Assembly: GCF_902459725.1 (NCBI RefSeq)
Contig: NZ_CABPSH010000001.1
Span: 829,218 to 893,217, forward strand
Source of the DNA: Pandoraea eparura
GTDB taxonomy: Bacteria > Pseudomonadota > Gammaproteobacteria > Burkholderiales > Burkholderiaceae
DNA: 64,000 nucleotides
Direction: 5' to 3'
Shown: positions 23,156 to 35,430 of the stretch, one piece after another
Layout: every line of letters begins with the position of its first letter
How positions within the stretch are numbered: position 1 is the stretch's first letter
Program-made: the position numbers and the translations under genes
The notes under the pieces: generated by a model
Database searches by the model: none
What the model saw: only the letters and a program-made list of their open reading frames with translations
What the model was told of the DNA's origin: nothing

Positions 23156-24352
23156 ATGTCATTTCATTTTTCCCAATCCGAGAGCGCGGCAGCCGCAGCC
23201 GAACCCTTAGCCGACGGGTCGCGCGCCTCGCGCGACGCCACGACGCCCTTGCAGTTTCTCGAACAGCGGCTGGGCGAGGCGGTTCGGGCAGGCGCGTCCG
23301 ATGTGCACTTCGAACCGATGGCACAACGCTTTCGCATTCGGCTGCGGATCGACGGCCATCTGTACGAGCACTGCGATGTGCCCTTGCCGTGGCGCGACAT
23401 GCTCGTCTCGCGCCTCAAGGTGCTCGCCAATCTGGATATCGCCCAGAAGCGCCTGCCGCAGGACGGACGCATGGTGTGGCGCGACGCGGGCGAGCCCGTG
23501 GAGTGCCGCGTCAGTGCGATGCCGACGCTACACGGCGAGAAGCTTGTGGTGCGCTTGCTCGACGGCGCAAAGGTTCCACTCTCGCTCGAAGGTCTTGGCT
23601 ACACGCCGAAGCAATACCTAGCGCTCACGCGCGCCATTGCCCGGCCCCACGGCATGATCCTGCTGACCGGACCGACAGGCAGCGGCAAGACCGTCTCGCT
23701 CTACAGTTGCCTGCGACGGCTCAACGACACGTCGCGCAATATCGTCACCATCGAAGACCCGGTGGAAATCCGTCTGCCGGGTGTCACGCAGGTCAATCTC
23801 AACGAGCGCGCGGGGCTCGACTTCGCGACCGCCTTGCGCGCGTTTCTCCGACAGGATCCGGACGTACTCGTCGTCGGTGAGATTCGCGATGCGCAAACCG
23901 CCGGGATCGCCGTGCAGGCGGCTCAGACCGGACACCTCGTTTTCGCGACCGTGCATGCGAACGATGCGACGAGCACCCTCGCACGCTTGTTCGATCTCGG
24001 TGTCGCACCGTTCAATCTCTCGTCGACGTTGCTGCTCATCAGCGCACAGCGCTTGCTCAGGCGTCGATGTCCGGCGGGTTGCGAACCCGGTCGTGCGCCA
24101 GGGAACATTGCCCGGGCCGAACACCCGTGCATGCGCTGTCATGGCACCGGTTTCGCCGGGCGCATCGGCGCATTCCAGGTGATGCCGATCAGTGCGACAC
24201 AGGCGACCAACATTGCGCAGGCACGCAGTCCGCACGAACTCGCGACGCAAGCCCAGCGCGAAGGCGTGATGACGTTGCGAGAAGCCGGGCTCTGGCATTG
24301 CGCCGCGGGCACCGTCAGCGAGGAGGATGTCGATGCGACAACGCCCGCTTGA
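23156..24352 (+). CDS. Type IV pilus / type II secretion assembly ATPase, short form (PilB/GspE)
   Basis: A 398-residue hexameric secretion ATPase. Walker A GPTGSGKT lies at 172-179, the Asp box IEDPVE at 200-205, Walker B LVVGEIRD at 238-245, the His box GHLVFATVHAND at 259-270, and a four-Cys metal site (Cys305, 309, 325, 328). Family members are usually ~560 residues; the N-terminal domain that docks on the secretion platform (MshE/GspE N domain) is absent and only a ~30-residue Ala/Ser-rich leader precedes the core. It is the first gene of a set with a PilC-like protein and a prepilin peptidase. The substrate pilins are not in the window. Confidence 0.9.
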   Translation: MSFHFSQSESAAAAAEPLADGSRASRDATTPLQFLEQRLGEAVRAGASDVHFEPMAQRFRIRLRIDGHLYEHCDVPLPWRDMLVSRLKVLANLDIAQKRLPQDGRMVWRDAGEPVECRVSAMPTLHGEKLVVRLLDGAKVPLSLEGLGYTPKQYLALTRAIARPHGMILLTGPTGSGKTVSLYSCLRRLNDTSRNIVTIEDPVEIRLPGVTQVNLNERAGLDFATALRAFLRQDPDVLVVGEIRDAQTAGIAVQAAQTGHLVFATVHANDATSTLARLFDLGVAPFNLSSTLLLISAQRLLRRRCPAGCEPGRAPGNIARAEHPCMRCHGTGFAGRIGAFQVMPISATQATNIAQARSPHELATQAQREGVMTLREAGLWHCAAGTVSEEDVDATTPA

Positions 24353-24469
24353 CCGCCGCAGGCCGCATGCCTGGCACAACGCGTCGCTTGCCTTGGCATA
24401 CACCGGGCACATTGCGGCGGTGCGCTCACTGCCACCCGTGCCATGCGCCGCATCGCGACGAGGTGACCC

Positions 24470-25690
24470 ATGCCACCGATGATGCAACCCCGCCGCTGGC
24501 ACTGGCAAGGTCAGGACGCCGACGGGCGATACCGGCGCGGCGAGGTCATCGCGCACGGTGAAGCCGCCGCGCGTCTGCTGCTGCGTGGCCAACGCCTGTC
24601 GGTCACGCATCTGCGCCCGGGGCGCCGATATACCCCAGTGGGGCGTGTCGGATCCGCCGATGCCACCGACCTCGTCCGGCGCCTGGCCACCTTGCTCGGG
24701 GCCGGTGTGCCGCTCACATCAGCCCTCGACGTCCTCGCACGTGGCGCGCATACGCGAGGACTCAAGCGGCTCGCATCCGACATCGGCCTGGACGTCGGGC
24801 GAGGGCATCCGTTGGCGCAGGCCATGGCGCGGGCCAGCCGCCGTTTCAGCGCCATTGACTGCCAGTTGATTGCCGCGGCGGAACTGAGCGGTCAGCTCGG
24901 CCCAACGCTGGCGCGGCTGAGCACACAATACGATCACACACGCAGTGTGCGAGAGAAGCTCCAGCGCGCGCTCGCCTATCCGTTGACGGTGCTGGGCGTC
25001 GCGTTGGCCGTCGTGATCGCGCTCCTCCAATGGGTGATCCCCGAGTTCGAGCGTCTGTTCGCCAGCGCCGCCGGAGGCGGCATACCGCTGCCGATGCTCA
25101 CACGATGGCTCATCGACATCTCACGCGCATCGCTGACAAGCGGGCCGTGGCTGCTGGCCACGCTGGGTGCCGCGGGGCTCGTCATCGCGGCGACTTTGCG
25201 CCGCAGCACGCGAATGCGACGGCTTCGCGATCGTCTGTGCTTACGATTGCCGGGCGCCGGCCGTATCCTGCGCATGTTGAGCGCCGCCCGGTGGGCCAGA
25301 ACCCTGGGCACGTTGCTCGACGCGGGCGTCGCGCTTCCCGACGCTATGGACGCCGCCGCGAGCGCATGCGGCAACCTCGTCATGCAGCGCGCGGCCCACG
25401 AGGTTCACCGCGGGGTCGCGCGGGGGATGCGTCTCGCCACCGCGCTCGAGGCCGATGCGCACTGGCCCCTGGTCATCGCGCAACTCGCCGTGATCGGGGA
25501 GGAATCGGGTACACTCGGGCGCATGCTCAACCAGGCCGCGGGCCTGCTCGACGAAGACGCCTCGCACGCGCTGGTGAGTACCTGTGCGACGCTGGAACCC
25601 ATGATGATTACGCTTCTCGGCCTGCTGATCGGCGGCATGGTCCTCGCCATGTACCTGCCGATGTTCCAACTCGGATACGGTGTCGCATGA
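24470..25690 (+). CDS. Type IV pilus / type II secretion inner-membrane protein (PilC/GspF)
   Basis: A 406-residue platform protein of pilus assembly. Two T2SSF domains (about 65-185 and 270-390) each end in hydrophobic helices (LTVLGVALAVVIALLQWVIPEF near 165-190; LLIGGMVLAMYLPMFQL at the C-terminus), with another helix pair near 215-240. It should couple the ATPase to pilin insertion. GAGGTGA precedes the ATG. The stop codon overlaps the start of the peptidase gene (ATGA at 25687-25690), indicating translational coupling. About 117 bp with no gene separates it from the ATPase gene. Confidence 0.9.
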   Translation: MPPMMQPRRWHWQGQDADGRYRRGEVIAHGEAAARLLLRGQRLSVTHLRPGRRYTPVGRVGSADATDLVRRLATLLGAGVPLTSALDVLARGAHTRGLKRLASDIGLDVGRGHPLAQAMARASRRFSAIDCQLIAAAELSGQLGPTLARLSTQYDHTRSVREKLQRALAYPLTVLGVALAVVIALLQWVIPEFERLFASAAGGGIPLPMLTRWLIDISRASLTSGPWLLATLGAAGLVIAATLRRSTRMRRLRDRLCLRLPGAGRILRMLSAARWARTLGTLLDAGVALPDAMDAAASACGNLVMQRAAHEVHRGVARGMRLATALEADAHWPLVIAQLAVIGEESGTLGRMLNQAAGLLDEDASHALVSTCATLEPMMITLLGLLIGGMVLAMYLPMFQLGYGVA

Positions 25691-26682
25691 ATGGCATAAG
25701 CGGTTACGCAGCGCTGCTGCCGATCGATTGGCTAGCGCAACTGGAACCTCACTGGCGCTTCGCGCTGTTCGCTGCATTGGGCGTCGTCGCCGGACTTGGG
25801 CTCGATGTCGTCGTCCGACGCGTGCCCGCTGCGATCGAACGGGCGTGGCTCGAAGAGATGCAGGCTGTCGACGCCGCGAACCCGTCGCCGCTGCACGCCC
25901 CCGTGTCTCAGGCCGCCCCACCCGGCGCGCCATTGGTGCTGGCTGGGCCGCTCGCCATTGCATCCGGCCCATCACTGGCCGCTTCGCCTGCCGCTTCGCC
26001 TGCCGCATCACCTGCCACATCACCCGCGGCATCACCCGCTGCATCACCCGCCGCGTTGCCTAATGCATCTCCCGCCGCGTCGCCCGCCCCTTCAGCAACG
26101 CCGTCACGGCCCCCGCTAGCCAACACCGCTCGGCCGCGCCGCTGGCAGCTATCTCTGCTCAGCGGCGTGCTGAGCGTCGCCGTCGCGTGGCGCCTCGGTC
26201 CAACCTGGCAGAGCCTCGGCGCACTCGGCCTCGTCTGGACGCTCATCGCGCTCGCATACATCGACCACGACACACAGCTCCTGCCCGACATCCTGACGCT
26301 GCCGCTGCTGTGGGCCGGCCTGCTGTGCAACCTCGGGCACTGGTTCGCAACACTCCCGGCCGCGGTCATCGGGGCCGCGGCAGGCTATCTGAGCCTGTGG
26401 GCGCTGTATTGGGTTTACTGGTGGCTACGTCGTCGCGAAGGCATGGGCTTCGGCGACTTCAAGCTCTACGCGGCGCTGGGCGCCTGGTTCGGCTGGACCG
26501 CGCTGCTCCAGATCCTGCTGCTGGCGTGCCTGCTCGCCATCGTGATCGCCGGCAGCGCATGGCTCATTGGACGACTGCGCAGCGACCAAATGTTTCCTTT
26601 CGGCGCGTTTCTCGCTGCAGCAGGCATCGCCACGCTGTTCGGCGGCAACGGTCTGATGATCTGGATTGGAGGAACGCCATGA
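25687..26682 (+). CDS. pilD: Prepilin peptidase (type IV leader peptidase), lacking the methyltransferase cysteines
   Basis: A 331-residue inner-membrane aspartyl protease that cleaves type IV prepilin leaders. Both catalytic motifs are intact: [12 protein letters not shown] (Asp193/195 region) and [10 protein letters not shown] (Asp256). The N-terminus keeps a remnant of the usual first loop ([21 protein letters not shown], 38-58). The cytoplasmic CxxC...CxxC zinc site and methyltransferase segment seen in classical PilD are missing. In their place, residues about 66-150 form a Ser-Pro-Ala repeat linker. The only cysteines (214, 281) are inside membrane helices. It overlaps pilC and coaE by 4 bp each. 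Confidence 0.9.
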   Translation: MNGISGYAALLPIDWLAQLEPHWRFALFAALGVVAGLGLDVVVRRVPAAIERAWLEEMQAVDAANPSPLHAPVSQAAPPGAPLVLAGPLAIASGPSLAASPAASPAASPATSPAASPAASPAALPNASPAASPAPSATPSRPPLANTARPRRWQLSLLSGVLSVAVAWRLGPTWQSLGALGLVWTLIALAYIDHDTQLLPDILTLPLLWAGLLCNLGHWFATLPAAVIGAAAGYLSLWALYWVYWWLRRREGMGFGDFKLYAALGAWFGWTALLQILLLACLLAIVIAGSAWLIGRLRSDQMFPFGAFLAAAGIATLFGGNGLMIWIGGTP

Positions 26683-27293
26683 CTTACGCCATCGGCCTGA
26701 CCGGCGGCATCGGCAGCGGCAAGACGACCGTCGCCAACCTGTTCGCCACGCACGGTATCGCCATCATCGACACCGATGCCATCGCGCACGGCATCACCGC
26801 CCCGGGCGGCGCGGCCATGCCCGCAATCCGGCGCGAGTTCGGCGACGCATTTGTCGCCCCGGACGGCTCGCTCGACCGTGCGCGCATGCGCGAAGCCGTC
26901 TTCTCGAACGACGCCGCCAAGGCGCGTCTGGAGGCCATTACCCATCCGCTGATTCGCACGGAGTGCGAGCGTGCCGCCAGTGAAGCCCAAGGGCCCTATC
27001 TGATTTTCGTTGTGCCCCTGCTGGTGGAATCCGGTCGGTGGCGCGAACGCGTGCAACGCGTGCTGGTCGTCGACTGCACCGAGCAGACGCAGATCGCGCG
27101 CGTCATGTCCCGCAACGGCTTCACACGCGACCAGGTGCTGGCGATCATGGCGCGGCAGGCGAGCCGGGAACAACGGCTTGCCGCGGCGGACGACGTCATC
27201 GACAACGACGCCCAGCATGCCTCGCTCGCCCCGCAGGTCGACCGTTTGCACGCCGCGTATCTGAAGCTCGCGGCGCAGGCAGAAGGTCGTTGA
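26679..27293 (+). CDS. coaE: Dephospho-CoA kinase
   Basis: The 204-residue enzyme catalyses the last step of coenzyme A synthesis, phosphorylating the ribose 3'-OH of dephospho-CoA. The P-loop [12 protein letters not shown] is at 6-17, then DTDAIAH (31-37) and the LID-region VVPLLVE and DCTEQTQ segments. The ATG at 26679 overlaps the pilD stop (ATGA). The pilBCD-coaE-zapD-yacG order is common in beta- and gammaproteobacteria. Length is normal for the family. Confidence 0.96.
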   Translation: MTYAIGLTGGIGSGKTTVANLFATHGIAIIDTDAIAHGITAPGGAAMPAIRREFGDAFVAPDGSLDRARMREAVFSNDAAKARLEAITHPLIRTECERAASEAQGPYLIFVVPLLVESGRWRERVQRVLVVDCTEQTQIARVMSRNGFTRDQVLAIMARQASREQRLAAADDVIDNDAQHASLAPQVDRLHAAYLKLAAQAEGR

Positions 27294-27360
27294 TCGATGT
27301 TGGCGGGTGCGTGGACGGCGTCGCGCGCACGCGCCACCGTCGATTGAGCGACCACTCGCG

Positions 27361-27390
27361 TTGCGCCTCGACAGATTCCGGCATTAGAAT
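27361..27390 (+). promoter_or_regulatory. Candidate sigma-70 promoter of zapD-yacG
   Basis: TTGCGC (27361-27366), an 18-bp spacer and TAGAAT (27385-27390) lie about 45 bp before the zapD start, within the gap after coaE. Confidence 0.5.
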
Positions 27391-27433
27391 GTCGCCATTA
27401 CGCTGAAAAGCGCCAACTTCTGGGCCAACGCGC

Positions 27434-28189
27434 TTGATCCTGTACGAATATCCGCTCAACGAACGCATTCGCACGCTGCTTCGGCTGGAAGAGCTGTTCG
27501 GGCGCTTTGCCTTTTTCGTCGGGCAGGATCAGCCGCTCGATCACCACGCGGCGCTGATCACGATGTTCGAGATTGCCGACATCGCCGGACGCACCGATCT
27601 GAAGAACGAACTGGTCAAGGAACTCGACCGGCAGCGTCAGACGTTGACGACCTATCGCGGCAATCCCGATATCGCCTCCGACGCACTCGAACAATTCATC
27701 GGCGAAGTCGAGCTGGCGATCGCGAATCTCAACCAGATTCCCGGCAAGCCCGGCCAGCATCTGAACGACAACGAATGGCTTGCGAGCATTCGCAGTCGCT
27801 CAGTGATCCCGGGCGGCACGTGCCGCTTCGACCTGCCGTCGTATTACGCCTGGCGCCACAACGATGCCGAGCAACGCCGCCAGGACATCGACAAGTGGAT
27901 CGGCCCGCTGTTTCCGATACGCGACGCCCTCGGCATCGTGCTGGGGCTAGCCCGCGAGTCGGGTCACGCCAGCAAGGCCATGGCGCAGCAAGGCAGCTAC
28001 CAGCAGATGCTGACCGGCCGCGTCTATCAGCTCATGCAGGTGCGCGTGGCGCCCGAACTGCGCGTGATTCCCGAGGCCAGCGCCAACAAGTACATGCTGT
28101 GGGTGCGCTTTACGACGCAGGACGGCGATCTCAAGCCGCGTCCGGTCGACAGCGACGTGCCGTTCCTGCTCACGCTCTGCAATCTCTAA
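27434..28189 (+). CDS. zapD: Cell division protein ZapD
   Basis: The 251-residue FtsZ-associated protein (formerly YacF, DUF1342) bundles FtsZ protofilaments at the Z ring. The N-terminal helical signature [21 protein letters not shown] is diagnostic; the rest is an alpha-helical part (to about 115) and a C-terminal beta part ([28 protein letters not shown]). Translation starts at TTG (27434): no in-frame ATG or GTG fits this conserved N-terminus. Its product would act on the FtsZ encoded 9 kb away. yacG follows after 4 bp. Confidence 0.94.
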   Translation: MILYEYPLNERIRTLLRLEELFGRFAFFVGQDQPLDHHAALITMFEIADIAGRTDLKNELVKELDRQRQTLTTYRGNPDIASDALEQFIGEVELAIANLNQIPGKPGQHLNDNEWLASIRSRSVIPGGTCRFDLPSYYAWRHNDAEQRRQDIDKWIGPLFPIRDALGIVLGLARESGHASKAMAQQGSYQQMLTGRVYQLMQVRVAPELRVIPEASANKYMLWVRFTTQDGDLKPRPVDSDVPFLLTLCNL

Positions 28190-28193
28190 GCCC

Positions 28194-28388
28194 ATGACGA
28201 CCGTCGTCAACTGCCCGACCTGCGGCAAGCCAGTGGTTTGGGGCCCGCAGGCCAAATTCCGCCCGTTCTGCTCGGAGCGTTGCAAGCAGATCGACATCGG
28301 CGCCTGGGCGGCGGAGAAGTACACCATTCCCGCCGACGCGCCCGAGGATCCCTCGCAAGACGCCCCGCTCGACCCGACACAACGCTGA
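28194..28388 (+). CDS. yacG: DNA gyrase inhibitor YacG (zinc-binding)
   Basis: A 64-residue zinc-ribbon protein. The four ligands are Cys7, Cys10, Cys26 and Cys30 ([19 protein letters not shown]), followed by the conserved [10 protein letters not shown] and an acidic tail. In E. coli, YacG binds GyrB and inhibits DNA gyrase. It starts 4 bp after zapD and is surely co-transcribed with it. Confidence 0.94.
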   Translation: MTTVVNCPTCGKPVVWGPQAKFRPFCSERCKQIDIGAWAAEKYTIPADAPEDPSQDAPLDPTQR

Positions 28389-28445
28389 TGCGCTGATGCC
28401 TTGGACGCCCCACGGGGACCACAACGGTTTCGCCCAACGCAAAAA

Positions 28446-28472
28446 GAAAAGGCACCCTCGCGGGTGCCTTTC
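28446..28472. terminator. Bidirectional terminator between yacG and mutT
   Basis: Stem AAAGGCACCC / GGGTGCCTTT with a 4-nt loop. The A-rich left flank gives a long U-run for minus-strand (mutT) transcripts, and TTTCG follows on the plus strand. Confidence 0.85.
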
Positions 28473-28560
28473 GTACTTCTGGGCGCGCATCCGAGATGCG
28501 TGCCCCCACCGATCGATCAACCTGATCGTCATGAACGTCAGACCGCGCCGCCGACGCACG

Positions 28561-28995
28561 CTATGACTTCGCGGCAATCTCCTCGGCGAGCCAGCTCAGC
28601 GGCGGCAGGGCCGCCGGCAGCAGCGGCTCGACGCTCACCGGCGGACGCTGCCATGCCAGTGCCTGCCCTTCCTTGCCATGCGGCTCGCCCTGCCATGCGG
28701 TGACTTTGCAGAAATGCAGACGCACATAGGCATGGGGGTAATCGTGCTCAAGAACGCGCCACGGCGCGCAGCGCTCCACCGTCACGCCCAGTTCCTCGTG
28801 CAGCTCACGCGCGAGCGCCGCAGCGACCGACTCGCCAGCCTCCAGCTTGCCGCCCGGGAATTCCCAATAGCCTGCGTACGGCTTGCCGGCCGGACGCTGC
28901 CCCAGGAGCACCGCGCCATCCGCGCGCACCATTACCCCGACGGCCACTTCCGTGATGGCACGCCCGTCAGGCGCATATCGTTTCGAATCTGTCAT
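28561..28995 (-). CDS. mutT: 8-oxo-dGTP diphosphatase (MutT-type Nudix hydrolase)
   Basis: 144 residues from the ATG at 28995. The Nudix box is complete at Gly49-Val71 (REL at 63-65, Glu67-Glu68). WEFPGGKLEAGES and the short length match MutT, which removes oxidised dGTP and so prevents A:T to C:G changes. A longer frame reaches 29079, but its first residues are Arg-rich and unlike MutT. GAAGGA lies unusually close to the chosen ATG, so an ATG at 29019 is possible. It is convergent with yacG. Confidence 0.88.
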   Translation of the reverse strand: MTDSKRYAPDGRAITEVAVGVMVRADGAVLLGQRPAGKPYAGYWEFPGGKLEAGESVAAALARELHEELGVTVERCAPWRVLEHDYPHAYVRLHFCKVTAWQGEPHGKEGQALAWQRPPVSVEPLLPAALPPLSWLAEEIAAKS

Positions 28996-29100
28996 AGTCC
29001 TTCGCCATTCCTGCGTCATCTGCGCAACCTGCGCTGCCTGCCGGTTTCTCGGTCGTGCGGGGCGTAACCCATGCGCCATGGCACACCGCTCGCCAGCACA

Positions 29101-29982
29101 TTACGAGGCGTGAGACGCACTGCGCAGCTTGCCCGCCCAATCACGCGCGAACTGGAAAGCCACGCGCCCCGAGCGCGAGCCGCGCTCCAGCGCCCAGATC
29201 AGCGCCTCATGACGCGCCGATTCCGTCTGATCGGCCGGCACGCCGAAATGCTGCAGCCAGTGACCGACGATGGTCAGGTAGTCGTCCTGCTTGAACGGAT
29301 AGAAGCTCACCCACAGCCCGAATCGCTCGGACAACGATATCTTTTCCTCGATCACTTCGCCCGGATGAATCTCACCGTCTTCGGTGTGGCGATAGCTTTC
29401 GTTGTCCTTCATATATTCGGGCAACAGGTGACGTCGATTCGACGTCGCATAGATCAGCACATTGTCTGACTGCGCGGCCACCGAGCCGTCGAGCGCCACT
29501 TTCAAGGCCTTGTAACCCGACTCGCCGTCCTCGAACGACAGGTCGTCGCAGAACACAACGAAGCGCTCGGGACGCTGCGAAATCAGATCGACGATATCGC
29601 CCAGATCGACCAGGTCATCCTTGTCCACTTCGATCAGGCGCAGGCCTTCCGAGGCGTACTGATTCAGGCAGGCCTTGATGAGCGACGACTTGCCCGTGCC
29701 GCGCGCGCCGGTCAACAACACGTTATTGGCCGGCTCGCCGCGCACGAACTGGCGCGTATTCTGCTCGATCAACCCTTTCTGGCGTTCGATGTTCTGAAGA
29801 TCGCCCAGCGTGATGGTAGAGACATGCGCCACGGGTTGCAGGAACCCGCGCCCCTGCTTCTTGCGCCAGCGAAACGCCATCGCGGCGTGCCAGTCGATCT
29901 CGGGGGCGGCCGGCGGCAACATCACCTCCAACCTGGCCAGCACGCCTTCCGCGCGCGTGAGGAACTGCTCCAGCTTGTCCAT
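29101..29982 (-). CDS. DUF815-family AAA ATPase
   Basis: 293 residues. The P-loop TGARGTGKSS is at 91-100 and Walker B FVVFCDDLSF at 141-150; the sensor-like YATSNRRHLLPEYM and the conserved DGEIHPGEVIEEKISLS region follow. These define the DUF815 family of AAA+-like proteins next to mutT/yacG in many betaproteobacteria. The substrate is unknown. It lies upstream of mutT on the same strand (about 105 bp), so the pair may be co-transcribed. Confidence 0.88.
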   Translation of the reverse strand: MDKLEQFLTRAEGVLARLEVMLPPAAPEIDWHAAMAFRWRKKQGRGFLQPVAHVSTITLGDLQNIERQKGLIEQNTRQFVRGEPANNVLLTGARGTGKSSLIKACLNQYASEGLRLIEVDKDDLVDLGDIVDLISQRPERFVVFCDDLSFEDGESGYKALKVALDGSVAAQSDNVLIYATSNRRHLLPEYMKDNESYRHTEDGEIHPGEVIEEKISLSERFGLWVSFYPFKQDDYLTIVGHWLQHFGVPADQTESARHEALIWALERGSRSGRVAFQFARDWAGKLRSASHAS

Positions 29983-30201
29983 GCTTCGAAATCCCCGCGC
30001 CGCTCACGGGCGCTCGTGTCGTTGCTTCGTCGTGTTGTGGTTTCCCTTCGCTGCGTGCCGGGGTGCTTTTGCCACCTGCCGGCGCCAGACCGACACTGCC
30101 GGCCAGTGCCACCGGCGCATGGTCGACGCCGGTCGGGCATCGACCTACGGCGCCGACGGCCTGCCCCCCGGGTGGGAGGTGCGCGGCCGTCGCGTCAGGG
30201 C

Positions 30202-31431
30202 TCAGGAACGGTAATCGGCGTTGATGCTCACGTAATCGTGCGAAAGGTCGCACGTCCACAGCGTCGCGGCGGCGTCGCCGCGGCCCAGCACCACGCGCAC
30301 CGTGATTTCGCTTTGCTTCATCACGCGCTGGCCGTCTTCCTCACGGTAGTCGGCATTGCGACCACCCGCGCGGGCGACCAGCACATCGTCGAGATAGAGG
30401 TCGATCTTGCTGACGTCGAGGTCGTTCACGCCCGCATAGCCGATCGCGGCCAAAATGCGGCCCAGGTTCGGATCGGACGCGTAAAACGCCGTCTTCACCA
30501 GCGGCGAATGCCCGATCGCATAGCCGATCTGACGGCATTCGGCCACGTCGCGGCCACCTTCAACCGTGACGGTGATGAATTTGGTCGCCCCTTCGCCGTC
30601 GCGCACGATCAACTGTGCCAGTTCCTGCGAGATCGACAGCAAGGCGTCGCGGAATGCGGCAAAGGCCGGCGTGTCCGTGCTGACGATTTCCGGCAGATCG
30701 GTCTGGCCCGTGGCCGCCACGATGAACGAGTCGTTGGTGGATGTATCGCCGTCGATGGTGATCGCGTTGAACGAGCGATCCGCCACGTACTTGACCAGCG
30801 CATCGAGCACCGGCTGCGCCACGCGCGCATTGGTACCCACGAAGCCCAGCATGGTCGCCATGTTCGGCTTGATCATGCCCGCGCCCTTGCTGATGCCTGT
30901 GAGCACGATCGTCTTGCCGTCGATCACGATCTCGCGCGACGCGGCTTTGGGCAGCGTGTCGGTCGTCATGATCGATTGCGCGGCCTCGTACCAGTGCGCG
31001 GGCGCCAGGTTGGCGATGGCTTGCGGCAGACCGGCGACCAGTCGCTCGACCGGCAGCGGCTCGAGAATCACGCCGGTCGAGAACGGCAGGATTTGGTTTG
31101 GGTTGACCGACAGCAGCTTGGCGAGCGCGTCGCACGTCGCACGCGTAGCGACCATGCCCGGTTCACCGGTGCCCGCATTGGCGTTCCCGGTGTTGACCAC
31201 CAGCGCGCGAATGCCCGCTTGCGCGGCCAGATGCGTCTTGCAGACCGTTACCGGGGCGGCGCAAAAACGGTTCGTCGTGAAAACGCCTGACACCGTGCTA
31301 CCGGCGGCCAGTCGCATGACCAGCACGTCCTTACGGTTCGGCTTGCGGATATTGGCTTCGGCCCAGCCCAGTTCGACGCCGGGAACGGCGTGCAGTCGGG
31401 AGGCTTCGATCGAGGGGAAATTGACGGCCAT
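30202..31431 (-). CDS. argJ: Bifunctional glutamate N-acetyltransferase / N-acetylglutamate synthase
   Basis: The 409-residue arginine-biosynthesis enzyme transfers acetyl from N-acetylornithine to glutamate (and may also use acetyl-CoA). It is made as a precursor that cleaves itself before a Thr nucleophile: the site is in [14 protein letters not shown], Thr193. The two chains are about 192 and 217 residues, as usual. The 219 bp between argJ and the DUF815 gene holds nothing recognisable. It lies 163 bp after secA on the same strand, behind a terminator. Confidence 0.95.
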   Translation of the reverse strand: MAVNFPSIEASRLHAVPGVELGWAEANIRKPNRKDVLVMRLAAGSTVSGVFTTNRFCAAPVTVCKTHLAAQAGIRALVVNTGNANAGTGEPGMVATRATCDALAKLLSVNPNQILPFSTGVILEPLPVERLVAGLPQAIANLAPAHWYEAAQSIMTTDTLPKAASREIVIDGKTIVLTGISKGAGMIKPNMATMLGFVGTNARVAQPVLDALVKYVADRSFNAITIDGDTSTNDSFIVAATGQTDLPEIVSTDTPAFAAFRDALLSISQELAQLIVRDGEGATKFITVTVEGGRDVAECRQIGYAIGHSPLVKTAFYASDPNLGRILAAIGYAGVNDLDVSKIDLYLDDVLVARAGGRNADYREEDGQRVMKQSEITVRVVLGRGDAAATLWTCDLSHDYVSINADYRS

Positions 31432-31546
31432 GTGGGTTCGCCCGCGAGAGATAAGCGTTACAGCTCCCGCCCTGACGATGTCGGCACGACACTCCGCCGG
31501 GGCGGCGGTTGATCGGTGCGGCCGGTCGAGAAACCGGCGCTACAAA

Positions 31547-31581
31547 CGACGCGGCGCCGATCCTGAGTCGGCGCCGCGTCG
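31547..31581 (-). terminator. secA terminator
   Basis: A perfect 14-bp inverted repeat, CGACGCGGCGCCGA / TCGGCGCCGCGTCG, with a 7-nt loop. On the minus strand it is followed by TTTGT, 14 bp beyond the secA stop. Confidence 0.8.
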
Positions 31582-31594
31582 ATCGGTTCACATC

Positions 31595-34390
<2,796 letters not shown>

Positions 34391-34696
34391 CGGATCACTG
34401 GTTAGGGCGGCAAATGTCGATCGCAATCATGCACTTGGTCGGCAAACGGAACGGCGCGCGTCCGGGGGCGTGCCCCACGCGTGCCGAACCGCCCGACGCG
34501 CCTGCGCGCTGCGGGTCACCGGTGTTTGGCACTCAGGCCTCGCTCCGGTTCGATACCTATACTGAAAAATGGATTCTAGCATGCTGTCGTGGCACGTCCC
34601 GCCGGCCTCCGACGCCGGCCGTGCGGCGTTTTCGGCGTTCGGGCCGAGGCGACGCCCGATGGCGGGGTAAAATACCGGCAACCTCTGTCTCATCAT
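34391..34696. other. Divergent promoter region between secA and the DciA-like gene
   Basis: About 306 bp without a gene. A TAAAAT at 34668-34673 could be the -10 of the plus-strand gene. I could not define the secA promoter. GCCGGC-rich inverted repeats near 34595-34620 have no clear role. Confidence 0.45.
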
Positions 34697-35158
34697 ATGA
34701 AACGACCCAAAGCACCCCGCGTTGCCCGCCCGCTGACCGACTTGCTAGGCGCCTCCGACGGCGCCGGCTCGTTGTTGGTCGCCGCCGAACAACTCGGCCG
34801 ACTGGAACGAGACGTTCACGCGTTGCTGCCTGCGGCGCTCGCCGGCAGCGTTCGGCTGGCGCCGCCGCGCGAGGGGGCGCTGGTCTTCCTGGTTGCCAAC
34901 AATGCGCTGGCGGCGCGGCTGCGCCAGCAAACGCCGTCGCTGATCGAGGGTCTCGCGACGCGCGGCTGGTTGATCCGTACGATCCGTATCCGCGTGAGCA
35001 TTGCAGCGCCCGAGCCTCAGAAGCCCCCCAAGGAAGCCCGGCTGTCCCGTCAGGGACTGGTCAGCCTGCGCGATCTGCGCGACGCGCTGGAGCCGTCTCC
35101 GCTTCGCGACGCCCTCGCCCGTCTTGTTGCCCGACATTCCTACGGCGGACCGCGCAAG

Positions 35159-35164
<6 letters not shown>
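34697..35164 (+). CDS. DUF721 / DciA-like protein
   Basis: 155 residues with the DUF721 domain at about 15-100 (LARLRQ-type core: VANNALAARLRQQTPSLIEGL). In most bacteria lacking DnaC, DUF721 proteins (DciA) load the replicative helicase DnaB; assignment here rests on the domain and on its common position beside secA and lpxC. The C-terminal third is Arg/Pro-rich and variable. A CCTGAG tandem array begins at its stop codon. Confidence 0.8.
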
Positions 35165-35262
<98 letters not shown>

Positions 35263-35353
35263 CCGGAGCCGGCGTCCCAAGCGCTGGATCAGGTCGTCGC
35301 CACGTCACGATCCGTTCAGGTGCAACGCCAATTGGGTGTGCGCGTCAAATAAA

Positions 35354-35377
35354 AAAGCGCCGTATCGACGGCGCTTT
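35354..35377. terminator. Bidirectional terminator between dciA-like gene and lpxC
   Basis: Stem AAAGCGCCGT / ACGGCGCTTT with loop ATCG, A-run before and T-rich sequence after. It lies between convergent genes. Confidence 0.88.
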
Positions 35378-35430
35378 CATTTTGTTGCTTTCACGCCCCT
35401 GTCTGCGGCGCGTCACGCGTGCTGCGTGAT

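Noticed and set aside
25978..26100. Frameshift or decay in pilD because of the SPA repeats
   Set aside because: The frame is continuous through the repeats, both catalytic motifs lie downstream in frame, and the gene is tightly coupled to its neighbours.
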